From: Bryoerythrophyllum caledonicum
Taxonomy: Eukaryota > Streptophyta > Bryopsida > Pottiales > Pottiaceae
Length of the DNA: 64,000 bases
Reading direction: 5' to 3'
Assembly: GCA_963971425.1 (NCBI GenBank)
Contig: OZ020516.1
Span: forward strand, 34,584,199-34,648,198
In this document: positions 23,160-35,546 of the stretch, in pieces
Numbering within the stretch: position 1 is the stretch's first letter
How the letters are laid out: the number at the start of each line of letters is the position of its first letter
Notes under the pieces: model-generated
What the model saw: the letters and a program-made list of their open reading frames with translations, nothing else
Told to the model about the DNA's origin: nothing
The model's database searches: none
Position numbers and translations under genes: made by a program

Positions 23160-24029
23160 ATGGCGACAGGAGAGGAGGATTTGTATGCAGTGCTGAACCT
23201 AGATGACGGCGGTCCGCATCTCGTGCACGCCATCATTCGCAAAGCATACCGGAAGCGCGCTCTAGAGCTGCATCCTGACAAGTGCGGAGATGACCCGGTC
23301 GCAGCTGAGAAGTTTCAGAAGTTGCAACGGGCATACAATATACTAAACGATGAGAAGGCTCGCGCTTCGTATGATGGGGTGCAGCGAGTTCGGAAGGAGC
23401 GCGTTCACAAAGTGGCGAAGGTGCAGAGTGAGAAGCGTCGACACATGATGCGTGATCTTCTTGACAAAGAAGGAGCGCACAAGAGGAAGGAGATCTCCAA
23501 GTCTCAGGAGGACTATGTGCGGAAGCAGTTGAAAGCTGAGATTGAGCGGATTACAAAGGCTCGAGGCCGGAAGTACAGGGGACCTTCAACGTCTAGTTTT
23601 GATCCTTCAACGTCTAGTTTTGATCCTTCAACGTCTAGTTTTGATCCTCCTGTCCCGTGTTCAAATCAAGAAAAATCTGTTGATTCGCAGAAGTCAACAG
23701 GTCTGGATGTCGAGGTCCCGCCAGCTCGAAGCTCCGCAGCTGATTCAGATATTGGGAGGATTCTAGAGGTGTCGTGGACATGTGGGGAGGATGACGCTGG
23801 GGATTACTCGCCGAATCGATTGAAGGATATCTTTGAAGTATTTGGTGTTGTAGAGGACCTGGTGGTTCGAACGGGAAAATCTCCTAGTATGAAGCGCTAT
23901 GCTATGGTAGTTATGTCCATTAAGGAGGCAGCGCTCAGAGCCACCGAGACTATGTGTGGAGATCTCTGGAATCCCTTATTGGTTGTACTTTGGGTTCCCA
24001 AACCAAGTGGTTCTCGTAAAAGAATATGA
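23160..24029 (+). CDS. DNAJC17: DNAJC17-like J-domain and RRM protein, intact and intronless
   Basis: An uninterrupted 289-residue ORF from ATG at 23160 (context GCGATGGCG). Residues 1-75 are a J-domain with LHPDKC, carrying the HPD triad that stimulates Hsp70, and AYRKRALELHP upstream. A charged helical region follows, then three PSTSSFD repeats encoded by 21-bp tandem repeats (about 23582-23650). An RRM follows at about residues 195-285 (LEVSWTCGEDDAGDYSPNRL, VEDLVVRTG, KRYAMVVMSIKEAA). This order is that of DNAJC17/Cwf23-type splicing co-chaperones. It is close to the usual length of about 300 residues. Lack of introns could mean a retrocopy. A truncated second copy is at 52824-53420. It stands just downstream of captured gene fragments in the same direction, so it could be cargo or the resident gene. 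Confidence 0.85.
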   Translation: MATGEEDLYAVLNLDDGGPHLVHAIIRKAYRKRALELHPDKCGDDPVAAEKFQKLQRAYNILNDEKARASYDGVQRVRKERVHKVAKVQSEKRRHMMRDLLDKEGAHKRKEISKSQEDYVRKQLKAEIERITKARGRKYRGPSTSSFDPSTSSFDPSTSSFDPPVPCSNQEKSVDSQKSTGLDVEVPPARSSAADSDIGRILEVSWTCGEDDAGDYSPNRLKDIFEVFGVVEDLVVRTGKSPSMKRYAMVVMSIKEAALRATETMCGDLWNPLLVVLWVPKPSGSRKRI

Positions 24030-24199
24030 GAAGGTACTATACATGCCTAAAGGCTAGGATTTGCCTGGATTGAATACTATACCTGAGGGTTGGAATTGGT
24101 ACTCTTGTTCCAAAGAACTATGTTAATCTAAAAATAGGAGTATACCAAATTTCTTTGAATAGGATATTATTCTGGTTTGATTGTGAAGTTGCAAAAAGT

Positions 24200-24630
24200 G
24201 CTATGATGTGGGAGTCTGGGAATGGGCCCAAGTATGGGTTGAAGTTGTGGTACCAATTGGTGTCGGGAGTGATAATAATGGTGATGTTGTGGTTGGGGTC
24301 ATGTATTGCTTGATGTGTTTCTTCATCATTGTAAGGGTGTGCAAGGCCTATTCCATTGCATCTATGGGTAAATGCTTTCCCAAGAGAGCCGAATATTTTA
24401 TCTCGTTCAAATGTAGAGTAAGATTTGGAGATGTGTATGGAACATGTGATGGGGGATGAGAAGTATGAGTGTGTTATGTTGAGGGATGCAATAAGGGAGT
24501 TTAAGACAGGCTTGGGGAGTGTATAGTGTGCGTTTTAAAGGGGATCATTTTTGGATATGCGATATTTATATTTTTGGTATAACCAAAGGATCTCGGTTTC
24601 AAATGGTTGAGGTATTGGTTCGATGTTAAG
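24200..24630 (-). mobile_element. LINE ORF2 3' fragment
   Basis: Very similar to 802-1245 in the same orientation: shared stretches include GTCGGGAGTGATAATAATGG and GGTGTGCAAGGCCTATTCC. The fragment starts near 24200 and ends abruptly near 24630, where plus-strand ORF1 begins. It is one half of a head-to-head inverted LINE insertion. Confidence 0.8.
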
Positions 24631-24632
24631 TT

Positions 24633-25402
24633 TTGCTAGAGGATTTGAGTTTGAAGTGATGGGGGTAGAAAAGAAAGGCTTCTCAGAATTTGCATGGGTG
24701 AAAACCCCCTCTCCTAAGCAAGTGGCAAAAGTGAAAGAGTACAAAATCTCATTCTCTAACAAAAAATTTGTGCCAGTCTTCGCAACTAGGAAGATGGATG
24801 AAGATGAGATTGCAAAAAAGAATTGCCTAATCTTGCTTGTCAAAAACCTCAATAAAACAAAGAGTGAAAAAAAGCTTGTAAATGGCATAAAATCCATTCT
24901 CAGGGAGGAGAATGTGGTAGACACATACTTGAACATGGAAGACATGTAGGAGCATGTAATATTGAGTGTTTAAATGTGGCAGTCTATAAGAAATATGTCA
25001 AACAAAGTAATGAACTCCACGGGAAGCATATCATGTTCACCCCCCACCCTAAAAGCTTGGATGGCAGTAACAAACCTAGCGTGGAAGTCCTTGCCAAACT
25101 AGGGGTTTTAGATGTCAACTCCGCACTTGCAAATGTCGTTATTGCCATGGAGAATGGTCCAAGCAAAGGTAACGGTGTCACCTTAGATCATCTCCGACGG
25201 GAAATGAAGGCCATGAAGAGAGAAATTGTGGAAGAAGCAAGAAACTATGCGGACATGGTGCAAGAAAACACAAGAAAGGCCCCTTAGAGGGGAAATGACC
25301 ACCTTGCGGTCTCAACTCATTGCAACAATCATGGCGGCCGAGACACAAGCATCGGAGAGGGAGCAACACGCCATAGAAAGCAAGATGGACTTGTCAAACT
25401 AG
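24633..25402 (+). pseudogene. LINE ORF1 fragment (inverted half)
   Basis: Reads FARGFEFEV, KTPSPKQVAKVKEY, KKNCLILLVKNLNKTKSEKK and then, after a frameshift at about 24945, VAVYKKYVKQSNELHGK to the end. It is nearly identical to 56638-57411, including the same frameshift and TAG at GAAGACATGTAGGAG. It differs by one extra base near 25280 that breaks the last helix. It is 5'-truncated relative to the 56-kb copy. Confidence 0.8.
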
Positions 25403-26028
25403 CATGGTCCAACATTGCGGAAGGAGAGATCAAACTCAAAGTATATTTATATCAATATAAATATCCAAACAAAAAACCAAACAAATCTTCTTTTTAAAAG
25501 AAAAACAAAAAATACTATAGTATAATTATATGCTCTAAAAAATATTCAAAAATGTCAAAAATTAATAACCATAAAATCTTCAAAAAAAAAACAAAAAATA
25601 CTATAGTATATTTATATACGCAACAACAACAACTACAACAACAACAACTACTATAACTACAACAACAACAATAAAAACAACATCAACATCAAGATGATCA
25701 TAAACAACATAAACATAAAAATCTAAAACCAAATCCAAACACCAAGCTAAAAAAAGATATAACTATAAAAATCCCAAACCAATCAACATATACTAGTACT
25801 AAAATTAATAGAAGCACAAAAGAAAATAAATGTCAAAAAAACAACAACATACTTAGACCTACAAACAAAAAATATATATCTTGAAAATTTGAAATACAAT
25901 ATACATCCTCTTAAACTTTTGCGAGGACACTCCATAAAATGTGAGATTTTGAATTCTAGCAAGCAATAATATTTTCTTTCCTGTTTTCAAAAGAAATCTC
26001 TTGTCTTTAGTGAAAAATAGCATATTAA
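25403..26028. other. A-rich stretch following the ORF1 copy
   Basis: Very A-rich, with CAACAACAA runs (about 25620-25680). It corresponds to the Lys/Thr/Gln-rich beginning of LINE ORF2 but is too degenerate to translate. It is repeated almost base for base after the 56-kb ORF1 copy (57412-57980). The 2A-like motif is not visible in either copy. Confidence 0.5.
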
Positions 26029-26637
26029 CCCAAGTCAAATAATTTCACACATTGTCACACATTGTCACACATTGTCGGGCAAGGTACTAAAATAACTTCT
26101 TCTTTTCCACATAATACTTAGAGATCTTCATGTTTTTTACTTTTTATTTTTTCTACAACAATATGTGGTGTAAACCTTCTTATTTTGCCATTTGGATTCT
26201 CATTCTAAAACACATTAGATTCACCAAAAAATATATTGTGAATTGGCATTTTTTGAACCTCCACTCCTTGCACAATTGTTTTGAATATGCTACACCCCTT
26301 CTTTACCTCTAAAAATTGGTGTGCAAGGAACCAAATCATGCTTAACATGGTGGTAATGCATGTAGACCTTGTATAGGGCAAAAATTTGACACGAATTGAA
26401 GTCAAAGTTTGTTGATCCACTAAATGTAAGGAAGAAAATGAACCATATTCTCTACTTTAAACACTACAATCTTTCAATCCGTGTGGTCAAAGTATATGAG
26501 ATTTTGTGAGTATGTTACTTAATAAGTCTTAATTGAGATCCTACGGTTGAACTTATAAATAATAGGTTCTGATTTCTTCCTTACTCATTGCATTAAAACA
26601 AGCAGTTTTGAAGTGCCTTTGGTGTGAAATTTAGGGG
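26029..26637. mobile_element. TTAA-family (piggyBac-like) element, related copy
   Basis: It ends with AATTTAGGGG followed by TTAA (26638-26641), as does the insert at 2688-3760, and contains the family core ACACTACAATC followed by CAATCCGTGTGGTC (about 26456-26490). The left limit is uncertain. A TTAA at 26025-26028 precedes CCCAAGTC, but this matches the right end poorly. The same segment is repeated at 57989-58587. Confidence 0.5.
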
Positions 26638-26641
26638 TTAA

Positions 26642-27578
26642 GAGTTCGTGTTTAACCCCTAAGAGCATCTCCACGCGGAGACAAAGAAACAGAACATTCA
26701 ACGAATTTAGAGTTTTGCAAGGACAGAAAGTTGCACCCGAGACTAGGATTGCTATCTTGTGAGCCGTGAGCGGCGAGCGGCGAGCGGTGAGCACTAAATT
26801 TTATTGTTTTTTTTTCCACAATTTTTTTACAAAATTAGAAAGAAATGCCTATGGCCGTCGGTTATATTTAGTCTATCTTGACATGTGTAAAAAATCATGT
26901 AAAACTCTACAATATTTGGACATATTGAAGTCTGAATTATTGACAACTTGATGGTCTTAGAGCAATAATTTTTCTTCAAAATGAAAGCCTGGGCACCTAC
27001 GGGTTTGGTATTTAGGTTAGGGTAACGAAATAGGTTTTGAATTACTCATTGGTCGTATTTGTATTTATTTCATTGAGAATGAAACTCTCCCAATAATTGG
27101 AAAATTAAAAGGATTAATGGAAGGCCATACCCTTACAATACATAGATGATACCGATATGATACCGGGGCGATATCCATATCATATCTAGGTGATACCCGT
27201 GGTGTGGGAACCACCTTTAATTGAGAATTTGACATACTTCAATAAAAAGTGTTTGATACCGACGATTACATATGGTACGTAGCACAAAAACACGTTCATA
27301 TTGTATAGCGTACTATAAAAGACGTGGTGAATTCTCTAAATTACTACAATTTCTAATGAATTTCATACAGTACTCAGTTTGTCTACATGTAGTACACAAC
27401 AATACCTTGGTTTATGGATGGATCGAATAATAGAATAGAGTTGTTCGGTAATGTGTTTAATCATTTTATGTGTTTTAATTAATATAAGATGGGACATCGA
27501 CATACGCACAAAAAGACTCCAACAATTACAAAGATGATATGAAACAAAAGTAGGCCCCATATAAAATTTAAAAAACAA
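26642..27578. other. AT-rich spacer
   Basis: No gene is recognised. Another family-like end, TTAACCCCTAAGAGC, starts at about 26654. Short GATACC-type direct repeats lie at about 27143-27205. Confidence 0.4.
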
Positions 27579-27589
27579 TCAAAATAGAG

Positions 27590-27762
27590 GAATCACAATC
27601 GAATTCTCCGCCGAAAAGTCAACAAAGTCATCCTCGTCCAAACAAGGGGCACTACTGTTCGACCCACTACCACCAGCCTCATCATCGAAGAACTGCCTTG
27701 CGATGGACCTATGACGGGGTGCCCAAAGAACACTTGGAGGGGATGATTGTGCTGCCATCATA
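27590..27762 (-). pseudogene. possible 3' exon of the methyltransferase-like gene, cut off by the CACTA-type element
   Basis: A minus-strand frame begins exactly at the element edge and reads MMAAQSSPPSVLWAPRH, then an acidic tail (FFDDEAGG, CLDEDDFVDF). It may be the continuation of the exon seen just right of the element (37778-37900, minus strand). The linkage rests on position and direction only. Confidence 0.3.
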
Positions 27763-28149
27763 CACTATAAGAAAACCATGTTTTAGGTGGCGTCAAGGTT
27801 GCATCGTGTTGTGTTTTGTGAGATGTCAGACGTTTGTCGGACAACGACCGCTATACCTGAAATTTTTTTTGATGTTGCAAGAAACGTGTTCGTGGTAGAG
27901 GCGAAATGCGCAGATGTCACCATGGATAGACACATTTTGGAGGACGCGAGTAACAACGTGGTTACGTGTGACACTCTGATTGCAACGTCATTGAAAACGA
28001 GGGAGGTCAACGTTAGCCACTGCATTCATTTTCATTATGGAATGACTGCAGACCGCTGCCTGAAAGTAAAAAACCTGAGCAAAATGGGCAGCTCCTCTAC
28101 ATAGATAGGCAAACTTGTTTGTATGGAAACGTTGGCTTTGCTCACATGG

Positions 28150-30530
28150 GAAAATTTATTCTGATGGACTTACGGGAACACATAAACTAAAAATTTATTA
28201 GTGGCTCAACTTAGATGCACATGTTACATTGTACATATATATTTAGTATACATAATATTTTTAAGTTGATAAAATATGGGATTATTTGCTCATTAATTTA
28301 AATTGGATCACACAACATGCTTGTTAATATAGCAATTCTAGTCATTCTTTAAATTCATTTTTTCATAAGAATGAATTCCAAAAAATGACAAATGTTTAAG
28401 TAGTCTTGGGTTGTTAAGAATTTATGAAAGTGGAAAAAAGAAATGAGGAAGGTGTAAGTGGTCTTGTGGTGTTCAAATTCTAAGAGTACTTAACAAAAAT
28501 TGGGAATGGACGAACTACTGAAAGTTTGTTCTAAAAATTGCAAGAGCGACTAAGAAAATGAGAAAGGTGAAAGTAGTCTTTGGCTTTAGGAAAATTGAGA
28601 AGAGTGAATTAAAAAAATGGATAAGATTTAGAGTTGTTGGGTTGTTTTAAAAATTTGAAGAATTAGACAAAAAAATTATGGAAATGAATGAAGTGGAATA
28701 TAAATGTTTTAAAAATGTCCCTACCTTGAATAGAAAAAAATTATAAATTTACAAATGGTCTTCAGTTTTAGGGTAGCTCAAAAGAGTGAATAAAAAACTT
28801 TAGAAATGGTTGAAGGGGTCTTGGGATCTTCTAACAATTCCAAGAGTAAATGAATAAAATGGGAAAGGTGTAAGTGGTCTTCAAGTTTTTTAAAACTCAC
28901 AAGAATGGATAAATTTTATTAGGAAAGGCATCGTAGGTTTTCATCGGGTACGTGTTTACAAGTTACAATACTTTAAAGAGTGGATACAGAAATGAACCAA
29001 GTGGCAATGGGTCTTGCAGTGTTCTATACATAAATTGAGTGATTAAAGACAATGGAAAGGTGAAAGTGGTCTTTGGGTATCTTAATACTCACAAAAATAA
29101 ATAAATTCAATTAGGTAGGGTATAAGTTGTCTTCTGGATAAATTATTTAATGGATTTATAGGAACACTTGAAACTATAAATATGTTAATGGCTCAACTTA
29201 AATGCACATGTTACATATATTTTGTATACATAGTATTTTTAAGCTGATTAAATATGGGATTATTTGCTCACTAATTTAAATAATATCATAGAGCATGATT
29301 GTTAATATAGTAGTTCTAGTAATTCATTCTTTAAATTCATGAATGTAGTGGCAAATGTTTGAGTGGTTGTTAAAAAATTGCGAAAGTGGGGGAAAAAATG
29401 AAGAAGGTGAAAGTGGACTTTAAGTTTAGGAAAACTAAAAAGAGTGTATTAAATAAAATGGGTAAGGTTTAGAGGTGTTGGGTTGTTTAAAAAATTTGAT
29501 GACAAACATAAATGACAGCCTACTGCCTTATAAAAATAAAAATAAAAACGGAATGAATGAATTGATCTTGGGCTTCTCTGAAAATTGCAAGAGTGAATGA
29601 AAAAAAATGGAGAATGAATAAATAGTCTTTGGTTCAGGAAAAACTCAAAAGACTGAATAAAAAACACAAGAAATGGTTGAATTGGTCATCAAGTGTTTCT
29701 TACATCTGAAGATTGTAAAAAAAAATGTGTGAGTGCTCATCAGGTGTTTTTTAAATAGAAACCCATTGAAGACATAATTGAGAAACGTTGAAGTGCTCTT
29801 CATATGTTTGGAAATTTGAAAGGTTAAAAAAAGTAAAATGGGAATGCATGAGTGGTCTTGGGTAGTTAGAGAAATTGCAAGTGTGACTAGAAAAAAATGG
29901 GAAATTAAACAATGGTCTTCGGTTTAGTCAAAACTAAAAAGAGTGAATAAAAAAAATGGAAAATGGGTGAAGTGCTCTTGAAGGGTTTTAAAGATTTGAA
30001 TATTGAAAAAAAAATTGGAAATGTGTAAGTGTTTTTTGGGTCTTTTAAATTTCCCCAAGTTTGAAGAAAAAAATGGGAAAACTTAAAGTTGTCTTAGGGG
30101 GTTTTAGAAGTGAATTAATAAAATAGGAAAGGTTGAAGTGATCTTGGTTGAAGTCCTTCTCAGTTGTTTTACAAGTGAAAAGACTGAAAAAATTTGGAAA
30201 AACTTGAAATGCTCTTTTGGTGTTTGGAAACTTAGAAGGTCAAAAATAAAATAATGCACATGGATGAAGTGGTCTTGGGCTGTTATCAAATTTGCAAGAC
30301 CGAATGACAAAAATTGAGAAATTGTCAAGTGGTTTACCGTTTACACAAAACTCAAAACAATGAATAAAAAGAATGGGAAATGGTTGAATTGCTCATGGGT
30401 TTAGGCATAAGTCTCAATATTATATAAAAAAGGGAAAGTGTATAAATTCTCATTGGGTGTTTAAAACTAAAAACATTGAATAAAAAAAGGCAAAGGTTGC
30501 GGGAAAAATGGAGTGTTTATAAAGTTGAAA
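28150..30530. repeat. degenerate satellite-like array, about 60-bp units, with a 1-kb higher-order repeat
   Basis: Phrases such as GAGTGAATAAAAAAAATGG, then AAGTGGTCTTGGG and AAAATTTGAAGA recur roughly every 60-70 bp with strong decay. A larger copy is also visible: 28155-28370 and 29148-29340 share TGCACATGTTACAT, AATATGGGATTATTTGCTCA and TTGTTAATATAG. No coding potential. Confidence 0.65.
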
Positions 30531-33180
30531 TAGTAAATGCAAAAGTTACACATGAGTCTACTTAACTAAGGAACATATTTTGCACTTCCTTATCACATTG
30601 TTTATTTTCTTTGGCCCAGCCACTTCTTCATAGTTTTCTTTTTTAGAACAAACATTTCAAAATGCTGATGAATAGAGCTATGTATATTCCATAATTTCAG
30701 ATTGGATAAACTTAAAACAGATTCAAAGAGCGGCCAAGGATGCAACAACTAGAAGAGAATAGATAACCACACATGTTGTATTAATGACTTCCCTACATTG
30801 CAAAATACACCATAATCAATAATATTCAAATCATTCACTTACAACTTGAAGTTTGTCAACTACAGTTGCTGTTACAATTGCCATCATTTAAGACTAGACA
30901 TCATCAAAGACGTCACCAAATATGTGTATGAAAATGTCACTACAAACATGGAGTATCCAGAATGACGTTGCCCATGACATTGGTGTCAACATCCTCAACG
31001 GAACTACGTCATCCTCAACAGAATTGCTGTAGAAGACCGCTTAGAGCAGAAGTATTTAAACAGGAAGATGAATATCATCAAAGGCCGGATCACCTTTCAT
31101 CTGTAGTAGATGAAATTTGTCGCATGGAAGGAAGAGCCGAAGGGCGACTTACACAAAAGCAACCTCCACAACACTTACACTTTACTTTTCGAAGTGTGGG
31201 TGAGAGCAAATTGAACTTAGGTGATAGCAATGGCAGGTGCGGAGTGGCGAAGCTCACTACAATGCTAAGAGGAGGGAGATTAGGAGAACAACAAGGAGTA
31301 GAGAGAGGTGACTTGAAGGTTGGAGCAAAGCAATGGCGGCTATGGCGGCGGCTATGGCTAGAGCCATGGAGCGGTGAAGACGGAACTAACTGGGAGCAAG
31401 GAAGGCGATTTACGGCAGATCAAGATGGCAAGGGGAGAGCTCAAAGGGAAGAAGAACGAGGGCAAGAAGAGGTTTGGCCATAGCCAGCTAACCTCAGCCA
31501 TAGCTGACCTCAGCCATGGCTAGGAAACCCTAGCCATAGCCAAGTTCAGTGCTCTCCACCACGGAGAGGCTGTAGCTACAACAAGGGTGAGCTCAAGTAT
31601 TTGTAAGTTTACACGTTAGTACCTCCTTCTCCCATGACTTTTTTATGCTCACAAAATAATTATTGACGTCCTTCCTTGATGTGAATGTGTGCGCTTTGTT
31701 ACATAGACAATGGTGCTAGAGAGGCTATCGTTTGACCCTGAGATAGACGTAGAAGTGGCAAAGGAGTATGAGCCGCAGCAAGCGGACAAGCGCAAGGTCC
31801 ATCCTGATTACGCAAGAGGGATTGATAAGGTACGTAGTCGTATTGCCGAGATCAAGAATATCAAGCTGTGAATACGGGCAATGAAGTGGAGGGTGAGAAG
31901 AACATAAAGGAGCAAGAGGCGGTTGAACCATTTTCTAGCAATCACATAGACGTCCAGGTACGCACAAAGTCCATGAACCCCTTCTTTGGAAATTCTTTGA
32001 ATCCTCTTGCCGTTGAAGATGATACACTTTGCGACTTGAACGCGGTAGACATGACATCTTTACATCAGTTGTGACGTCCTGGTTGACATCGCAAATAACA
32101 TAGTGTTATGTCATTGAAGACGAGGGCAGTTCCTCTAATTTACATGGAACGCTGTTGTGAAATTATAGATTGTCTTTTTTACTTTAATATGTCATCTCTA
32201 TGAACTCTTGCAGGAAGAGAGTGAAGCACAAGGTGAGCCATCAACCCTTTCATGACGTGCTACGAAGACAACAAAACAGACAGCTACTGCGGTAGGAAGC
32301 AATGGCCCAACACCAAAGCCTGCCAATCTATCCAAGCCTCTACAGGTTCGGTTAAACAAGTGATGCTAGCATGACTTCATTGATGTCACAATGTACGGGC
32401 AATGTCTTTTGGGATGTTGAAACAACATCTCCTATTTTTTATCGCGTTAGATGAGACATGTTGTAATGTCATAGTTGGATTTAGTAGAACATGAGGATGT
32501 ATTGCTTCTTGTTGTTAAGGACAAGAAATACAACAACGGTGTTGCCAGGTTCACCACCAACACGCAATTAAGCAATTATGCACTTGGCCTTTTAAAAGTG
32601 CACTTAGTAACAATGGCGGCCAATGCGTTGAAAAAACCCAATTTGGTTTTTTTTAATTCTTGTTTTTAGAAATAAAATTTAAGATCTAGGAACAATTTTC
32701 CGTATAACCAGAAATGTTAATTTAACAAGCTTTTTTCTGGCATTTTTGACAAATTCAATATGGAACTTGGTTAGAATTTGATGAATATTTGTTTCATATT
32801 CAACATTATGTTTTTGGAAAGAAGCTTGTCAAGTACTGTATGCAATTACGTAAACTTGAACACTATACAGTAAATGCCAATCGATATGAATATATTACAT
32901 ATAGAACATGATACATAAGAGGAAGGAAATTAATATAATGCGTATATTCTTGTACTTGGTGATGTAATTAATCAATGGGAAAAACCTCTCGGATTTATTG
33001 GTAATTTGTCACCAAACGTCTTACATTACCCTTACAATATACTACTCTTGCACATACCCTACATGCCAATTACCAATTACCATACACTCATTGTAGTATC
33101 TTCCTCTACTACATATCATTCAAGGCTGCTTGGAACTGGTAGTTGTCAATTTCTTTGGTTTGCATTGCAATATATTCTGA
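30530..33180. other. interior of the CACTA-type element without a recognised gene
   Basis: Plus-strand frames at 30962-31483, 31709-31870 and 31868-32074 are open but show no known motif. GT and AG signals nearby (for example GTACGTAG at about 31829) leave room for a spliced transcript. Repeated AGCCATAGC/TGGC words occur at 31480-31540. AT-rich DNA follows to 33180. Confidence 0.3.
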
Positions 33181-33442
33181 TATGTAAGCCTTAGCGGACC
33201 GAAGGATTCAAATCTTGCTTTCAACTTGTGATCCGAATACATTTTGCCTTTTTGTCCGGAAAGCGCGAATCATCGTTCTTTCTCTATCCATAAAAAATTG
33301 CATGCCTCATTCTCTATCCAGCTGTGGGTCCACATGAGGACTCCTAGAATGTATCCATGCAATTTGCATACCGTTGTGCGGTGCGCCTTGTTTTGTCAAC
33401 ATTTTCCCCTCGCATGATGGGCCACTACCAACAAACCTTTAT

Positions 33443-33679
33443 CTAATGACTCCTTTGATTTATCCCATCCTCAATCACCTTCCCTACATAGAACGGTACA
33501 CCACCTTCAACCTCAGCTCTATCAACGCTTAAGGCTACAAATTGTCCACAATTGTTATCAGATTGTGGATTGAATGGTGGAAAAAGGTCGTGATTAACTT
33601 CATCCCCTGCCCCTTCTTCGACTCGTTCCTGAACATGGTTGTGTTCCGGTTGTTGCGCCCCACGCACCGCTTGATTCAA
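33443..33679 (-). pseudogene. fragment of a transposon-type protein of unknown family
   Basis: The minus-strand frame reads NNCGQFVALSVDRAEVEGG and GVPFYVGKVIEDG, which looks like a conserved protein block rather than random sequence. The frame is closed on both sides by stops. No named family can be assigned. Confidence 0.3.
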
Positions 33680-34094
33680 TGGTCTCCCTCTATGAAGACC
33701 AAAGTATCCGAAACATAGTTATTCAAAACATAGTTATCCAATATATCAAAAAGGAATGCTTTGAAGATTTATAAGTTTTCTGTACTAGAGAAGGTAAAGT
33801 TTTTTCCAATCCCTTGCTAGAAAACATTTGACTCTAATTTAGAATTTCAATTCACACAAAAGACAATAATTATTTTCTAGTCAATTCTAAAAGTTTTATT
33901 TTTTCCTTTATGTGTATGGAAAATCTTAACAACAATAGAGACTTCTAACAAAACTCATAAGCCCCCATTATTAGGTATGAACTAACTTTCAAACCATGAT
34001 TGCAAATACGATAAATTGGATACCTCCAAAAACCTGTTATGAAGGGCATATGCATATTGAAATTTCAATTAACATAAGTATCCGCTCGAATTAA

Positions 34095-34710
34095 CCCCTA
34101 AAATCCTAAGCGTTTTTTCATCAAGAAAACACCCCAAAATTGCCACAACGAAATAGTGGCAAAAACATCAAATTTTGACGTCTCATTTTGGACTTCCAAC
34201 TGTAAGATCTCAAACCATGCATCTATATAAAGTCACCATACTTTTATGCTGCAATCCACCGCACAGATAGAAACATAGTATTTGAAATTTAGAAAATGGT
34301 TAATTTTCTTTCTTGCATTTTGTAGGTCAACAAACTTTGACTTCACTTGGTATCAAATCTTTGCACTACACAAGGTCTAATTTGTTTACAATTGTGTTCA
34401 GCATGATGTTGGTTTTATATTCACCAATTTTTAGGCATAGAAATGGAGTGTAGCATATTCAAAACAATTGTGCAAGGAGTGGAAGTTAAAATCTTTTGAA
34501 AAATTACGATTACACGTTTTATTTTTTTGTGAACAAAGTATGTTGTAGTATGATAATCCAAACGGATGATAATAAGGTTTTCACCACATATTCTGGTTAA
34601 ATTTTAATTTTTAAAAAATTTGAAGATCTCTGGTTTTATGTAGAATATAAGTGCTCAATATGTGTGAAAATGTCTAACTTGGTTTAAAATGTTCCTTTTA
34701 TACCAAATCC
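34095..34710. mobile_element. TTAA-family (piggyBac-like) element, reversed copy, one end only
   Basis: Begins right after TTAA (34091-34094) with CCCCTAAAATCCTAAG, then CACCCCAAAATTGCCA and, at about 34250-34290, TGCAATCCACCGCACAGAT and TATTTGAAATT. This is the reverse complement of the right half of the 2688-3760 element. I could not find the other terminus, so the right limit is approximate. Confidence 0.55.
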
Positions 34711-34719
34711 TAGATCTTG

Positions 34720-35546
34720 AGACTCCAGATCTGGAAACCCTAATTTATAAAACCCTAATTTTGGCGGTGCCGCCGTTTCCATGTTTGGAAAACTGACCTC
34801 AGGGTGTGCGCACGCGAGGGTGTGCGTACGCGGGGGTGTCTTAGGTGGTTAGGGTTTCAAGTGCGCAAGGATAGTGGTGTCCATGGTGTGTTAGGGTTTC
34901 AAGCATGAGGTGTTAGGGTGTTAGGGTTTCGCCATGGGGTGTTAGGTTGTTGCTCCACGCAACGAGGCTGCTCCACCTTGCAACTAGGCTGCTGCACCTC
35001 GCAATTGGCTGCTGCTTCTACTCCTCGTGCTAAACCTGCACGACCTAAATCCAAATAACAGCCATGGGCTATTGCGGCATAGCTGGAGCAGCCGCCCCCT
35101 CCCTGTACCAAATCTTCCTCCTCACTTGGTCGTCTTGCTCTCCGCGTGGTCGTCTTGCTCTCCACTTGGTCATTCTCCTCGCCGTCCTTGCTTGATCGTC
35201 TTCCTCGCCATCCTCACTTGGTCGTCTTCCTTGCCGTCCTCGCCTGTCGTCGACTTCCTCGCCTTCACCCACCTTCCCTCCCTCCTAGCCGCCACCTCAC
35301 GCCTCCTCAGAACCCTATCTCTCTCTTCTAGTTCTAATCTCACCTCTCCTTCTAACTCTAACCCTCTCTCTCCATCCCCTTGCGCTCGTTGTCTCTCCCT
35401 CTCCCTCTAAAACTCCCTGCGTACGCACACCCCTCACGACCTTAGTCCACCACCAGGATACCCGGATGGTACCATGCCTTGTTGATACCTTGTTGTGATG
35501 ATACCCTGCACGGAAAATCATCTGGAGTTGCTACGGTGTAAGGGGA

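Noticed and set aside
24040..24055. GCCTAAAGGCTAGG as a possible Helitron 3' end (short hairpin followed by CTAG)
   Set aside because: The stem is only four pairs and touches the CTAG, unlike the longer hairpin set about 10 bases before CTRR in Helitrons.
30962..32074. Possible transposase of the CACTA-type element
   Set aside because: The open frames show none of the conserved En/Spm transposase motifs.
35027..35410. Ser/Pro/Leu-rich frame in the CT-rich tract
   Set aside because: Low-complexity repeat, no conserved block.
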